From an uncultured Carboxylicivirga sp. (lineage in GTDB: Bacteria > Bacteroidota > Bacteroidia > Bacteroidales > Marinilabiliaceae): a stretch of DNA of 64,000 bases. This document shows, in pieces, positions 41,210-50,598 of the stretch; the stretch's first letter is position 1, and each line of letters starts with the position of its first letter. Below the pieces are notes generated by a model that ran no database searches, had not been told where the DNA came from, and saw only the letters and a list, made by a program, of their open reading frames with translations. The position numbers and the translations under genes were made by a program. The stretch lies in contig NZ_OY771430.1 of the NCBI RefSeq assembly GCF_963674565.1, positions 4,030,001-4,094,000 on the forward strand, written 5' to 3'.

Positions 41210-42901
41210 TTATCTAACCGTAAATTCAATACTTTTAAGATGCATTTTTCCTTTCGAGTCAATTCCTTCAACAATAACGGTGTAATCACCACTATCATCG
41301 CAGGTATAGAACTCCAATTCATTGTTTCCTTCAGACAAATCAACAGTACCAAAGTACAATACGTTCCGATAATCGGCCAAACGATTCTTCTTCTTCTCTT
41401 TAGTTGAATAATCAGGAGAAACATACGTATAGGATGGATGATAACACTCACGAGCCTGTCTGAATATTCTGTTATCAAATTCCATCGCGCCCATATTACC
41501 ATCAATTGTATAAAAACACAACAAACGGCCAAGTTTTTCTTCTTCCAGATAATAGTCCAGATTCACCAGATCAATGTGATCCAATTCTTCAGGGTTGATT
41601 GCTAAAACACTATTAATATTTTTAACAGGCACCCCATCTACCAATGTCAGAGTTTCGCCATCTCTGGGATAATATGTTTTAGGTTCAAATGTTTTAAAAT
41701 AGTATTCACCTTTGTGTTTACGCAAACCCACATAAGGAACAATTTCCTTGATAACCTCTTCGATGGTGGGCAGTTCAATAAACTTATCAATCGGCACAAA
41801 AATTTCAGCTTCACCATAAAATGGCGGTGGCACATCAATTGTATCCTTGCCACTTCCATCTTCGCGATAAGCAGAATAAATGGTATTCACCTGCATATTG
41901 ATAATCGTTTTGTTCAGGTCAGCAACCTTTTCTTTCGAAATCAATAATGGAGCCATTCGCTTATCCGGATAATTCTCTGAAAAACCAGGATCAAGATTTA
42001 CCTTGTAATTGATTGCACTTGTATCTAATTTAAATGGCTGAATAACCATTTCACGTTTACCATACTTATTAACTACAAATCGAAAACGTCCTGATGTATC
42101 TGTTGTCGAAAATTTCATTATTGGTTTATCACCCACAAAACTCAATATCATTTTTTCTCCGACAATGGCATCACCTGTTTCGATATTAGTAATGGTACCC
42201 GTAATAAGTTCACCTTCAACTTCTGGTAAAAGGACGTCACCCTTATTACTTTCAATTATTTCAGATTGTTTACTTTCGGCTGCTTTCGACAAGTCAGGCT
42301 GTACTTCATCATATAATAAACAAGACTTTACTACCGATACTGTCAAGTGATTATATTCTGAAAGCATTGATAAATCCAGTTTTACCTTGCTACGATTTTT
42401 ATAAGCTGTACTATTGAGCTTTAGCATGGACTGTAACTCAGGTTGACCAGAGTTGACCAGGCTACTGTCCTTAATTTGATTATCTGCAATTACTTCTCCA
42501 TCCGGTAGTGATTTTTTGGTAAACGGATTAACCACCGAAATCATTTTATAGGTAAAGGGTTCATTGTCCAGATTTCTCATCCATCTTGTGTATGCCCGTA
42601 GTGCATAGTTTGCAGTTGATATAGTGTCCGGCAATGTAATCAATGATGTTACTTCCCCATCCTCCAATCTGAGTTTTTGTTGCAAAACAGGTTTAAATTC
42701 TTCATTTAATAATTCCAGATAAACTACCTTGGTTAAATCTGAGGTTTGTAGATTTTCCTGATTAAGATTAACAACATTCACCCACATATCTTCACCGCCA
42801 ATGTAATAATCCCTGTCAGTACGTAATACAATTGTTTCCTGCGATAAGATACTTTGAGACAGAAGTATGGTAACTAAAATAAAAGCAATTTTTTTCATCA
42901 T
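41210..42901 (-). CDS. Secreted MG2-like (macroglobulin-type) protein
   Basis: 563 residues with a signal peptide (KIAFILVTILLSQSILSQ). The first 110 mature residues resemble an MG2 domain (IVLRTDRDYYIGGEDMWVNV and DTISTANYALRAYTRWM), as in Bacteroidota relatives of alpha-2-macroglobulin found beside TonB receptors. The central part (GTITNIETGDAIVGEKMILS) looks like a CarboxypepD_reg domain, followed by a plug-like segment (TLVDGVPVKNINSVL). There is no thioester motif and no barrel. It is the second gene after the DUF4249 gene, 14 bp downstream. Probably periplasmic or surface exposed. Confidence 0.8.
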   Translation of the reverse strand: MMKKIAFILVTILLSQSILSQETIVLRTDRDYYIGGEDMWVNVVNLNQENLQTSDLTKVVYLELLNEEFKPVLQQKLRLEDGEVTSLITLPDTISTANYALRAYTRWMRNLDNEPFTYKMISVVNPFTKKSLPDGEVIADNQIKDSSLVNSGQPELQSMLKLNSTAYKNRSKVKLDLSMLSEYNHLTVSVVKSCLLYDEVQPDLSKAAESKQSEIIESNKGDVLLPEVEGELITGTITNIETGDAIVGEKMILSFVGDKPIMKFSTTDTSGRFRFVVNKYGKREMVIQPFKLDTSAINYKVNLDPGFSENYPDKRMAPLLISKEKVADLNKTIINMQVNTIYSAYREDGSGKDTIDVPPPFYGEAEIFVPIDKFIELPTIEEVIKEIVPYVGLRKHKGEYYFKTFEPKTYYPRDGETLTLVDGVPVKNINSVLAINPEELDHIDLVNLDYYLEEEKLGRLLCFYTIDGNMGAMEFDNRIFRQARECYHPSYTYVSPDYSTKEKKKNRLADYRNVLYFGTVDLSEGNNELEFYTCDDSGDYTVIVEGIDSKGKMHLKSIEFTVR

Positions 42902-42915
42902 TAATTCAGATTAGG

Positions 42916-44118
42916 TTATTCTTCTTCCCAGAAATTCGGTGGATTGATCGCTCCCCTCACTGTGCAATCCGAACATATTTGACTCGATAACAACATAGCA
43001 ACAACAGAAAATCCCATCTCATCATAAATAGGATCATAAAAATTCCAGTTGCCATTTACCACTTTACCAACATAAACTTCATAAATTGTAAAGTAAGTAA
43101 CTCCATCTATTCTTGCTGTGTCGAGTGAACAATTATCATAAATACTATACATTGGCACATCAAAATCCTTTATATCATCGGTATTAATGTATAAACGTTT
43201 TGACACAACTGATCCGGTTTGAAAATATCCTAATACAGGCTCACTATCATTATTTAAATTATGAATATTACCTGCCAAAGAAAAGGGTTGTTTGGCAAAA
43301 ACATCACCAACAGCCTCTGTAGATTCAGATAACTTTCTCCAGTATTCATATTCTTCTCTTGAGATAGAAAGTTGTTTTACATTAATCGAATATCTAATTG
43401 TCAATCTATCGTTTAGTCCGGTTGTAATAAAATTGATTTCTCTGCTATTAATATCACCTCCCACCTGATCTCCGAAAGAATAAACATTGATATTATTGGA
43501 TGATTTATGCTTCCAACAATAATAATTCTCAATAGGTAATTCAACTAATTCTTCATCTTCATCAAAGGCATATCTTTCAGGGAATGGAGTTTTAAATTTC
43601 CAGTCTTCCTCGTATTTCCATCTGACGTATGCACTTTCACTGGCAGATCCATCAAGGTAAATGCTAATTCCTACATTCTCATACTCATCATTCTCGTCCC
43701 ATTCGGTATTCTTACTGAAATAGACCTTGTCAATTTCAGTTTTTGCCAGAATCTCGCATTCATCCGATTGATAAGTATTTCCATCTGAAGTCTGGATATG
43801 TAAAATGAACTTATCACCTTGTTTCACAATCAACTCTGTACTATCCGACTTATAAGTTCCAGGACTGAATTCAGCAAAATAATATTGCTGACCGCTTGAA
43901 TTGGTTACATATACCGATGCACCTGATTCATATGGAGATTCTTCTTCGATATTGGTTGTAGAGCGACGAAGTAAAACTGTATGAGCCACATTTTCATCGG
44001 TAATTAAAGCATCTACTACCAATAAATTATCATAGCCATCAATATTCAGACTATATGGTTCAATACAGGAATAGGCAATTAGAATGAGAACAAAACCAGA
44101 AATGATTTTCCGAAGCAT
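42916..44118 (-). CDS. DUF4249 lipoprotein
   Basis: 400 residues with a lipoprotein signal (FVLILIAYSCIEPY). The DUF4249 pattern is evident: NIDGYDNLLVVDALITDEN, an HTVLLRRSTT strand, GASVYVTNSSGQQY and the conserved EEYEYWRKLSE near the middle. Genes of this family regularly accompany a TonB receptor with a CarboxypepD_reg domain. Here the receptor (45017-47794) is divergent. Function unknown; it is probably a surface lipoprotein of a transport or adhesion complex. Confidence 0.87.
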   Translation of the reverse strand: MLRKIISGFVLILIAYSCIEPYSLNIDGYDNLLVVDALITDENVAHTVLLRRSTTNIEEESPYESGASVYVTNSSGQQYYFAEFSPGTYKSDSTELIVKQGDKFILHIQTSDGNTYQSDECEILAKTEIDKVYFSKNTEWDENDEYENVGISIYLDGSASESAYVRWKYEEDWKFKTPFPERYAFDEDEELVELPIENYYCWKHKSSNNINVYSFGDQVGGDINSREINFITTGLNDRLTIRYSINVKQLSISREEYEYWRKLSESTEAVGDVFAKQPFSLAGNIHNLNNDSEPVLGYFQTGSVVSKRLYINTDDIKDFDVPMYSIYDNCSLDTARIDGVTYFTIYEVYVGKVVNGNWNFYDPIYDEMGFSVVAMLLSSQICSDCTVRGAINPPNFWEEE

Positions 44119-44234
44119 GATAGATTATTAGGTTAAAGTTGAGTTGGTGTATTCAATATCACTTCAAATCTGACAAAAAAAATTGGATTAACATAGCAAT
44201 GTTTTAAAAATGTAATATTTAACACATCATACCC

Positions 44235-44263
44235 TTGTAAACCGATCAGTTTTTTTAAATTTG
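44235..44263 (+). promoter_or_regulatory. Bacteroidota-type promoter of the 44300/TonB-receptor operon
   Basis: TTG at 44235-44237 and TAAATTTG at 44256-44263 are separated by 18 bp, an exact match to the phylum's consensus. The ATG at 44300 is 37 bases downstream. Confidence 0.65.
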
Positions 44264-44299
44264 TCTCCCTAACACACTCTAACCTATTCTCCGACACCT

Positions 44300-45004
44300 A
44301 TGTTAAAAAATATCTTTTTCTGGTTCCTTATTACAAGTTCAATTTCTCTGCAAAGCCAGAATAAACGTGTGATTATCAATCAAACCGACTCAATCAGAAA
44401 TTTTTACTATTCAGAAACTTATAATCCTGATGATTATCTGAACGGCAAAGAATACAAAGCCTATTATAATCCAACAACAACTTCGCCCCTGTTGGAAAAA
44501 ACTTTAGGTGAAGGAACTATTTTTAATAAAGGAGTTGCATACAACAAATTAACAATAGCTTACGACAGAAACCTGGATGAATTAATTGTAATGCCAGGAA
44601 AATATGTTTCTGATAATGTTTATGTGAAAATAAATAAATCTGAAGTTGATTCATTTTATGTTAATTATGAAAAGAGCCAGTATCTTTTTATTAATCGAAA
44701 ATCAGATACTGTTTTACCAAAAGGTTTTTACGAGATTCCATATAAAGGAAAGCACGAATTGTATGTAAAATATACAACCAGCAACTTGTATCATGATGGT
44801 GTTTTAACCTATTATCCAAAAATAGAAAGATACCTGATTGAAGAAGAAAATTGCTTTCTTATAAAGAAGAAAAAGGACTTATTAAATGTCTTTTCTGAAA
44901 ACAAAAAAGAAGTTCGAAAAAAAACTCGATCCTATCATACTCCCTTTAAAAATCTAACCAATTTTCAGTTTACACAAATTCTCAAATTTGCTGAATCGCT
45001 TTAA
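44300..45004 (+). CDS. Secreted protein of unknown function
   Basis: 234 residues with a signal peptide (IFFWFLITSSISLQSQ). I do not recognise the family. It has a beta-rich core (FNKGVAYNKLTIAYDRNLDE) and a highly basic C-terminus (KKKKDLLNVFSENKKEVRKK) that ends in LTNFQFTQILKFAESL. It resembles small partner proteins that precede FecR/STN-type TonB receptors in Bacteroidota. The receptor gene follows after 12 bp, so a joint role is likely. Confidence 0.65.
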   Translation: MLKNIFFWFLITSSISLQSQNKRVIINQTDSIRNFYYSETYNPDDYLNGKEYKAYYNPTTTSPLLEKTLGEGTIFNKGVAYNKLTIAYDRNLDELIVMPGKYVSDNVYVKINKSEVDSFYVNYEKSQYLFINRKSDTVLPKGFYEIPYKGKHELYVKYTTSNLYHDGVLTYYPKIERYLIEEENCFLIKKKKDLLNVFSENKKEVRKKTRSYHTPFKNLTNFQFTQILKFAESL

Positions 45005-45016
45005 CCTGACCAATCA

Positions 45017-47794
45017 ATGAAAAAAGCTTTAATACTGGTATGTTTCACTATACTCGCACTTTCGGGATTCAGTCAAACAACAGAGATTGTAACCGATTCA
45101 ATTTCGTTTGATCAATCCATTGAATATCTTGAAAAGAACTCAGGCTATCACTTTTTTTACAGTCCTGAGTGGAGTAAGGATGTATATTTTAAGGACTTCC
45201 CAAAAAATATTGCACCAGAAAGTGCCATTAGGTGGATTGCACAAAAAGTCGCACTTAACTATTCCATTATCGATGAAATAAATGTTGTTTTTCTAAAAGA
45301 CTATTCACTAAAAACAAACTATGCTGCAACCTATCTGAAATACCTCGAACAGAAGGAGGCATTTGTAAGAGATACCATCCAATATGAAGCTCCGAAAAAG
45401 CAAATTGATGAGGAAGTTGAAATAAGCAAAGAATATCAATTATTTACGATTGGTAGTCCTTCGAAAAACACCTATACAAAAACAGCTACTCTTAGTGGTA
45501 AAGTTTCAGATATTGAGAATGGTGAAGCCTTGGTTGGAACAGTAGTATATATTGAAGATCTGAAAAACGGAACTGTCTCTAACATGTATGGCCATTATTC
45601 TTTTACCATACCAAAAGGAAGATACAAGGTTGAATTTCGTTCTGTTGGGATGAAAACCACTTACCGAAATATTGTAATACATTCTGATGGCAACCTTGAC
45701 GTTGAGATGAGACAAGAAACAACGGCATTAAAAGAGGTAACAATCACAGCCAAAAGTGAAGATCCGGTTCGTAACCTTCGAATGGGTATGGAAAAAATAT
45801 CCATGAAAACGCTCAAACAATTACCATTAGGTATGGGTGAACCTGATATCATTAAAAGTACCTTGTTACTTCCAGGTGTTCAGATTGTAGGAGAGGCATC
45901 CAGTGGTTTTAATGTTCGTGGAGGAAGTACGGATCAAAACCTGATTCTTTTAAATGAAGCACCTATTGTAAATACCTCCCATTTCTTTGGTTTTTTCTCT
46001 GGTTTCAACTCAGATCTGGTTAAGGATATCACACTTTATAAAAGTGGAATACCTGCCAAATATGGTGGTAGAGTATCATCTGTGATGGATTTGACTCTGA
46101 AAGATGGCAATCGCAAGCATTTTAAAACATATGGAGGCATTAGCCCGGTATCCGGACGATTGATAGCGGAAGGACCTCTGAAAAAGGACAAAGGTTCATT
46201 TATTATTGGAGCCCGAACTACCTATTCTGATTGGGTTCTGAACTTGCTTGACGATGCTAAGCTTAGTAAAAGCAAAGCCAAATTTCATGATCTTCAGGGT
46301 AATTTCTCTTATGACATTGATGATAAAAACAGCATTTATTTATCAGGTTATTACAGCTACGACAATTTCGATTATTACACTGAAGACGCCTTTGAGTATT
46401 CAACCATGGCATCTACCCTTAAATGGAAACATATCTTTAGTCCGAAGTTATTCTCAACCACTTCGGCTCTGGTTAGCAATTACGAGTATAATATTGAATC
46501 CCGTACCGATTCTACTCAGCTTAATTCAGTGAAGTATAATCTGAATCAATATGGCTTTAAATCGGATTTCTCTTACCGCTCAAGTAAGAATCATAAAATT
46601 GATTTTGGATTAAATTCAATTTTATATCAACTATCTCCGGGAACTCGTAACCCTATTGGTGATGAGTCATTGATATCTGCTAAAACCATTGAAGACGAGC
46701 GGGCAATGGAGGCTGCTCTGTACATTAGCGACGAATTTGATCTAACCCATTTCATGTCTGTGTCGGCAGGATTACGTTGGTCGTTTTACACCAATTTCGG
46801 TCCGAAAACAGAATATAACTACCAAAACGGATTACCAAGAACGGAAGAGTCAATTGTTGACACAACACATCATTCATCCGGACCAATCAGTTTTTATTCT
46901 GGACCTGAATTTCGCTTTTCATCCAACATCCGCTTGAGTAACACAAGCTCAATGAAAATCGGTTATAACCGGATGTATCAGTATATTCAGATGATTTCGA
47001 ATACGGCTGCAATGTCACCTACCGATATCTGGAAACTAAGCGATCGTTATCTGAAACCTCAACGTGGTGATCAATTCTCTATTGGATACTACAAAAAGCT
47101 ACGTAACAACACCATCGAGGCTTCTGTTGAAACATATTACAAATACCTGAAAAACATTATTGATTACAAGGGTGGTGCACAGCTTACCATGAATGAACAT
47201 CTGGAAACGGATGTTTTAAACGGCATTGGAAAAGCATATGGTGTAGAAGTTATGCTACAGAAGAAGACCGGTAAACTAACCGGTTGGATCAACTATACTT
47301 ATTCGAGGGTACAGCATAAGATTGATGGAGATTATCAGGAAGAGAAAGTAAATAATGGAGACTACTTCTCTGCTAATTACGACAAACCACATGATTTTAA
47401 GTTTGTAACTAATTATAAGCTTAGCAGGCGACTTAATGTGTCAAGTAATTTCTTTTACAGCACTGGCAGACCATTTACAGCTCCGGTTGCCTATTACGAT
47501 TTAGGTGGATCTCAACGTATTTATTATTCCGATCGTAATTCATTTAGAATGCCTGATTATATCCGGCTTGATTTAGCAGCAACGGTAAACGGAAACCTGG
47601 TAGCTAAAAAGTTAAATCATAGCTCCTGGACTTTTGCTGTATATAATGTTTTAGGAAGAAAAAATGCATATAATGTATTCTTCAGAACTGAAGGAGATCA
47701 GGTAAAAGGTTATAAGATGTCAATTTTTGGTCAACCTATTTTTACTGTCACTTATAACTTTAAGTTATTTGGCAATGCTAAAGATGATTTTTAA
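45017..47794 (+). CDS. TonB-dependent receptor with STN-like and CarboxypepD_reg domains
   Basis: 925 residues: a signal peptide, an STN-like domain (about 22-95; ISFDQSIEYLEKNSGYHFFY), then a CarboxypepD_reg-like domain (about 157-235; ATLSGKVSDIENGEALVGTV). The plug (about 255-365) has GEPDIIKSTLLLPGVQ and SSGFNVRGGSTDQNLILLNE. The barrel ends IFTVTYNFKLFG. This FecA/SusC-like arrangement with STN suggests signal transfer, but no anti-sigma FecR gene is adjacent. It follows the unknown secreted protein by 12 bp and is divergent from the DUF4249 gene. Confidence 0.9.
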   Translation: MKKALILVCFTILALSGFSQTTEIVTDSISFDQSIEYLEKNSGYHFFYSPEWSKDVYFKDFPKNIAPESAIRWIAQKVALNYSIIDEINVVFLKDYSLKTNYAATYLKYLEQKEAFVRDTIQYEAPKKQIDEEVEISKEYQLFTIGSPSKNTYTKTATLSGKVSDIENGEALVGTVVYIEDLKNGTVSNMYGHYSFTIPKGRYKVEFRSVGMKTTYRNIVIHSDGNLDVEMRQETTALKEVTITAKSEDPVRNLRMGMEKISMKTLKQLPLGMGEPDIIKSTLLLPGVQIVGEASSGFNVRGGSTDQNLILLNEAPIVNTSHFFGFFSGFNSDLVKDITLYKSGIPAKYGGRVSSVMDLTLKDGNRKHFKTYGGISPVSGRLIAEGPLKKDKGSFIIGARTTYSDWVLNLLDDAKLSKSKAKFHDLQGNFSYDIDDKNSIYLSGYYSYDNFDYYTEDAFEYSTMASTLKWKHIFSPKLFSTTSALVSNYEYNIESRTDSTQLNSVKYNLNQYGFKSDFSYRSSKNHKIDFGLNSILYQLSPGTRNPIGDESLISAKTIEDERAMEAALYISDEFDLTHFMSVSAGLRWSFYTNFGPKTEYNYQNGLPRTEESIVDTTHHSSGPISFYSGPEFRFSSNIRLSNTSSMKIGYNRMYQYIQMISNTAAMSPTDIWKLSDRYLKPQRGDQFSIGYYKKLRNNTIEASVETYYKYLKNIIDYKGGAQLTMNEHLETDVLNGIGKAYGVEVMLQKKTGKLTGWINYTYSRVQHKIDGDYQEEKVNNGDYFSANYDKPHDFKFVTNYKLSRRLNVSSNFFYSTGRPFTAPVAYYDLGGSQRIYYSDRNSFRMPDYIRLDLAATVNGNLVAKKLNHSSWTFAVYNVLGRKNAYNVFFRTEGDQVKGYKMSIFGQPIFTVTYNFKLFGNAKDDF

Positions 47795-47851
47795 CAGCTA
47801 AAGCAAACAATGGGGAAGTATTATTGTTAAAAAGCAAACTATTTCCCCGGC

Positions 47852-48226
47852 TTGAAGAAAATCCTGATCATATTGCTATCCATTGTCAGCCTTGTGGCCT
47901 CGTTACATTACAGTGTAACACTGATGATCTTTAAAATTAATCAGGATTATATAGCTCAAAACCTTTGTGTTCAAAAGGATATTCAGAACAACACCTGTCA
48001 GGGCTGTTGTCATTTGAAAAAACAATTTCAAACTCATGAAGAGCAAAAATCAGCTTTACCTGAAAATTCAGATCGCAAATTAGTAGTTGATTTCTTTATC
48101 AATAAAAAAACATCATTATTGCCTGATAATTCAATACAAAAATTGAATTATAAACCCTATTGTTTTGCGCCGGTTTCACTTTACGAAGCAAGTATCTTTC
48201 ACCCTCCTAAAGAATTGTATCTGTAA
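47852..48226 (+). CDS. Small Cys-rich secreted/membrane protein beside a copper-type receptor
   Basis: 124 residues, apparently starting at a TTG (47852), since MKKILIILLSIVSLVASL begins there and gives a proper signal or anchor segment. After it comes AQNLCVQKDIQNNTCQGCC followed by HLKKQF, the C-x(8)-CxGxC-HLKKQ pattern of a small Bacteroidota family found next to TonB receptors. The cysteines and histidine could bind a metal. The OprC-like receptor gene follows 68 bp later on the same strand. Role in copper handling is inferred from the neighbour. Confidence 0.7.
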   Translation: MKKILIILLSIVSLVASLHYSVTLMIFKINQDYIAQNLCVQKDIQNNTCQGCCHLKKQFQTHEEQKSALPENSDRKLVVDFFINKKTSLLPDNSIQKLNYKPYCFAPVSLYEASIFHPPKELYL

Positions 48227-48294
48227 CCAACAACATTCTTTTTTCAATACACTCACGTGTATTTAATAGTATTTCAACAACTAATCATTCAAAT

Positions 48295-50532
48295 ATGAAT
48301 AGAATAATCCAATGGTTGTTGCTGGCTTTTATTTGGCCTGCACTATCATTTGCACAAACTATTTCCCTGATTGATCAGCAACATCATACACCTATTGTTA
48401 ATGCCTCGTATAAATATGGCAGCATACATGGTACATCAGATAGCGATGGTAAAATAACAGTAGATAATGATGATCAATCAACATTATACTTGTCACACGT
48501 TAACTATGGTCAATTGGTAATAACATCATATCAATTAATATCCATCCTTAAGGATGGTAGAATACTCTGGAAAAAACAAATCTTCGAACTTCAGCCCATC
48601 AGTGTTATTGCTTTGCATCACTCAATGGATGATTCTTTAATCATTGTTTGTGACGATCAGAACCGACTGGCTCATGATGTTTCTTCAGTGTTGGCTCAAT
48701 TACCTGAAATAGCATTAATTAAAAAAAGTGGAACTTACGGATTTGATCCGGTCCTTAGGGGATTTAAATACGATCAGCTTAATATTGTTTTAGATGGAGC
48801 GCAAAGTACCAATGCAGCCTGTCCCAATCGGATGGATCCTCCAAGCAGTCAGATACCGGTTAACATGTTATCTCAGATTAATATTCTTAAAGGACCTTAC
48901 TCACTCAGGTACGGAACCGGAATTGGTGGAACTATCAATTTTAAGACAGAACCAATCCAATTTGATTCTACCCAACTCTTTTCAGGGCGGATATCCGGCG
49001 GTTATGAGACAAACGGAAACATTAGCCGAAGTGAAGGTTTGGTTAAGATAAGTCAGAAAACATTTAACCTGAGATTCTACGGCTCTGTTTCAAATGGTGA
49101 TGACTATAAAGATGGTGATAACAATGAGGTACCGTCCTCGTTCTACAGAAACAACTTTGGAACTATTGCAGGTTTTAAATTATCAGATAATCAATCTTTA
49201 AAACTCAGCGTCAGTCATAACTATGCAAAAGATGTTGATTTTCCTGCATTAGCAATGGATCTGCGCAAAGACGACACATGGCTTGGAAGTCTTAACCACA
49301 ACATTAAGTTTCGAAAGAAACTGATTAAATGGAATACCAACATTTATTCAACCTACGTTAATCACCTGATGGACAATTACGACAAGGTTATTACACCTCG
49401 CATGGCCGATGCCGTCACAGATGCTAAAACCTATAACTATGGCGGAAGAACAGAAGGGAAATGGCAATTAGGCGTTAACCAACTATATGTAGGTGCCGAT
49501 TACAGAGGAGATAAAGCAGAAGGAGAGAGGAGCAGAACATTTTTAATGGGACCCAATACAGGCAACACTGTTTATGATAATGTTTGGCAGGACGCTTCAA
49601 TTGACCAAACTGGAATTTTTGCTGAGTTCAGACATAATCTTACTAACTGGCAATTGGTTTATGCAGGCCGATTGACATTAAATCAGGCTAAATCCGGCAA
49701 TCTCGATGCATATTTCGAGACACTGTATGAAGACATAGAATCATCTGACCTGAATACTTCTTTAAGCATCGGTCTGAGCAAACAATTGCTCTCAAAGGTA
49801 AAAGCTGAGTTATGGCTAGGCCATGCTGAGAGAAGTGGTAGTTTAACCGAACGATACATTAATTTTCTGCCCGTAGGTGTTGATCCATACGAAATGTTGG
49901 GTAATCCTCTTCTCTCTTCAGAAAAAAATAACCAAATGGATTTAATCCTCAATTACCATTCAACGGCAACCAGGTTTCAGGTTTCAGGATTTTTTTCCTT
50001 GGTTAATGATTTTATTTCATCTGAAATCAGAACTGATTTGAATTCAAAAATGGCTACAGCACCGGGTGTGAGGCAATACATAAATATTGATGCAGTATTA
50101 TTAAAAGGCTTTGAGTTGATATGGACACAGAAGATTTCTTCAAACATCAATCATCGCTTGAGCATGGCTTATACACATGGTACAAATAATGACACCGATG
50201 AGGCTTTACCCGAAATTCCACCAATGGATTTTCGCTATTCACTGCATGGATTATTTCTGAATAAGAAATTGCAGCCCGAAATACAATTTCGACATGTTTG
50301 GAACCAAAGTAGAATTGCAACCAGCTATGGTGAAACAGAAACTCCTGCTTTTAACCTGGTTAATTTATCGATTGATTACACCATAAATAATCATTTTGAG
50401 GTAAATGCAAGTGTCTATAATTTACTTGATGAAACCTATTACGAGCATCTGACTCGTTCGGTTAGTTCTGGAACATCGGCAATAAATGCTCCCGGACGAA
50501 ACATGATATTCACGGTAGTTGCCAGGTGGTAA
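48295..50532 (+). CDS. OprC/NosA-like TonB-dependent receptor, probably for copper
   Basis: 745 residues with a signal peptide (WLLLAFIWPALSFAQ). A short beta domain (about 22-90) resembles CarboxypepD_reg; the plug follows and then the barrel. The plug contains NAACPNRMDPPSSQIP, matching the CPnxMDpP segment of OprC/NosA copper receptors whose Cys and Met residues bind the metal. KGPYSLRYGTGIGGTINFK is the next family landmark. The receptor ends in an aromatic residue (TVVARW). The upstream small Cys-rich gene fits a copper uptake locus. Regulation is not visible. Confidence 0.83.
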   Translation: MNRIIQWLLLAFIWPALSFAQTISLIDQQHHTPIVNASYKYGSIHGTSDSDGKITVDNDDQSTLYLSHVNYGQLVITSYQLISILKDGRILWKKQIFELQPISVIALHHSMDDSLIIVCDDQNRLAHDVSSVLAQLPEIALIKKSGTYGFDPVLRGFKYDQLNIVLDGAQSTNAACPNRMDPPSSQIPVNMLSQINILKGPYSLRYGTGIGGTINFKTEPIQFDSTQLFSGRISGGYETNGNISRSEGLVKISQKTFNLRFYGSVSNGDDYKDGDNNEVPSSFYRNNFGTIAGFKLSDNQSLKLSVSHNYAKDVDFPALAMDLRKDDTWLGSLNHNIKFRKKLIKWNTNIYSTYVNHLMDNYDKVITPRMADAVTDAKTYNYGGRTEGKWQLGVNQLYVGADYRGDKAEGERSRTFLMGPNTGNTVYDNVWQDASIDQTGIFAEFRHNLTNWQLVYAGRLTLNQAKSGNLDAYFETLYEDIESSDLNTSLSIGLSKQLLSKVKAELWLGHAERSGSLTERYINFLPVGVDPYEMLGNPLLSSEKNNQMDLILNYHSTATRFQVSGFFSLVNDFISSEIRTDLNSKMATAPGVRQYINIDAVLLKGFELIWTQKISSNINHRLSMAYTHGTNNDTDEALPEIPPMDFRYSLHGLFLNKKLQPEIQFRHVWNQSRIATSYGETETPAFNLVNLSIDYTINNHFEVNASVYNLLDETYYEHLTRSVSSGTSAINAPGRNMIFTVVARW

Positions 50533-50535
50533 GAT

Positions 50536-50573
50536 AAAAACCTGACAGGAGAAAACTTCTGTTAGGTTTTTTA
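50536..50573 (+). terminator. Terminator after the OprC-like receptor
   Basis: AAAACCTGACAG and the imperfect complement CTGTTAGGTTTT form a stem with a T-rich tail, immediately after the receptor's stop codon and just before pbpC. Confidence 0.75.
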
Positions 50574-50598
50574 TTTTTTACTTCTAATTTTGATTTCC

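Noticed and set aside
41203..41532. Overlapping 109-codon frame at the end of the MG2-like gene
   Set aside because: A shadow frame within a clear gene on the same strand, with no domain or signal peptide.
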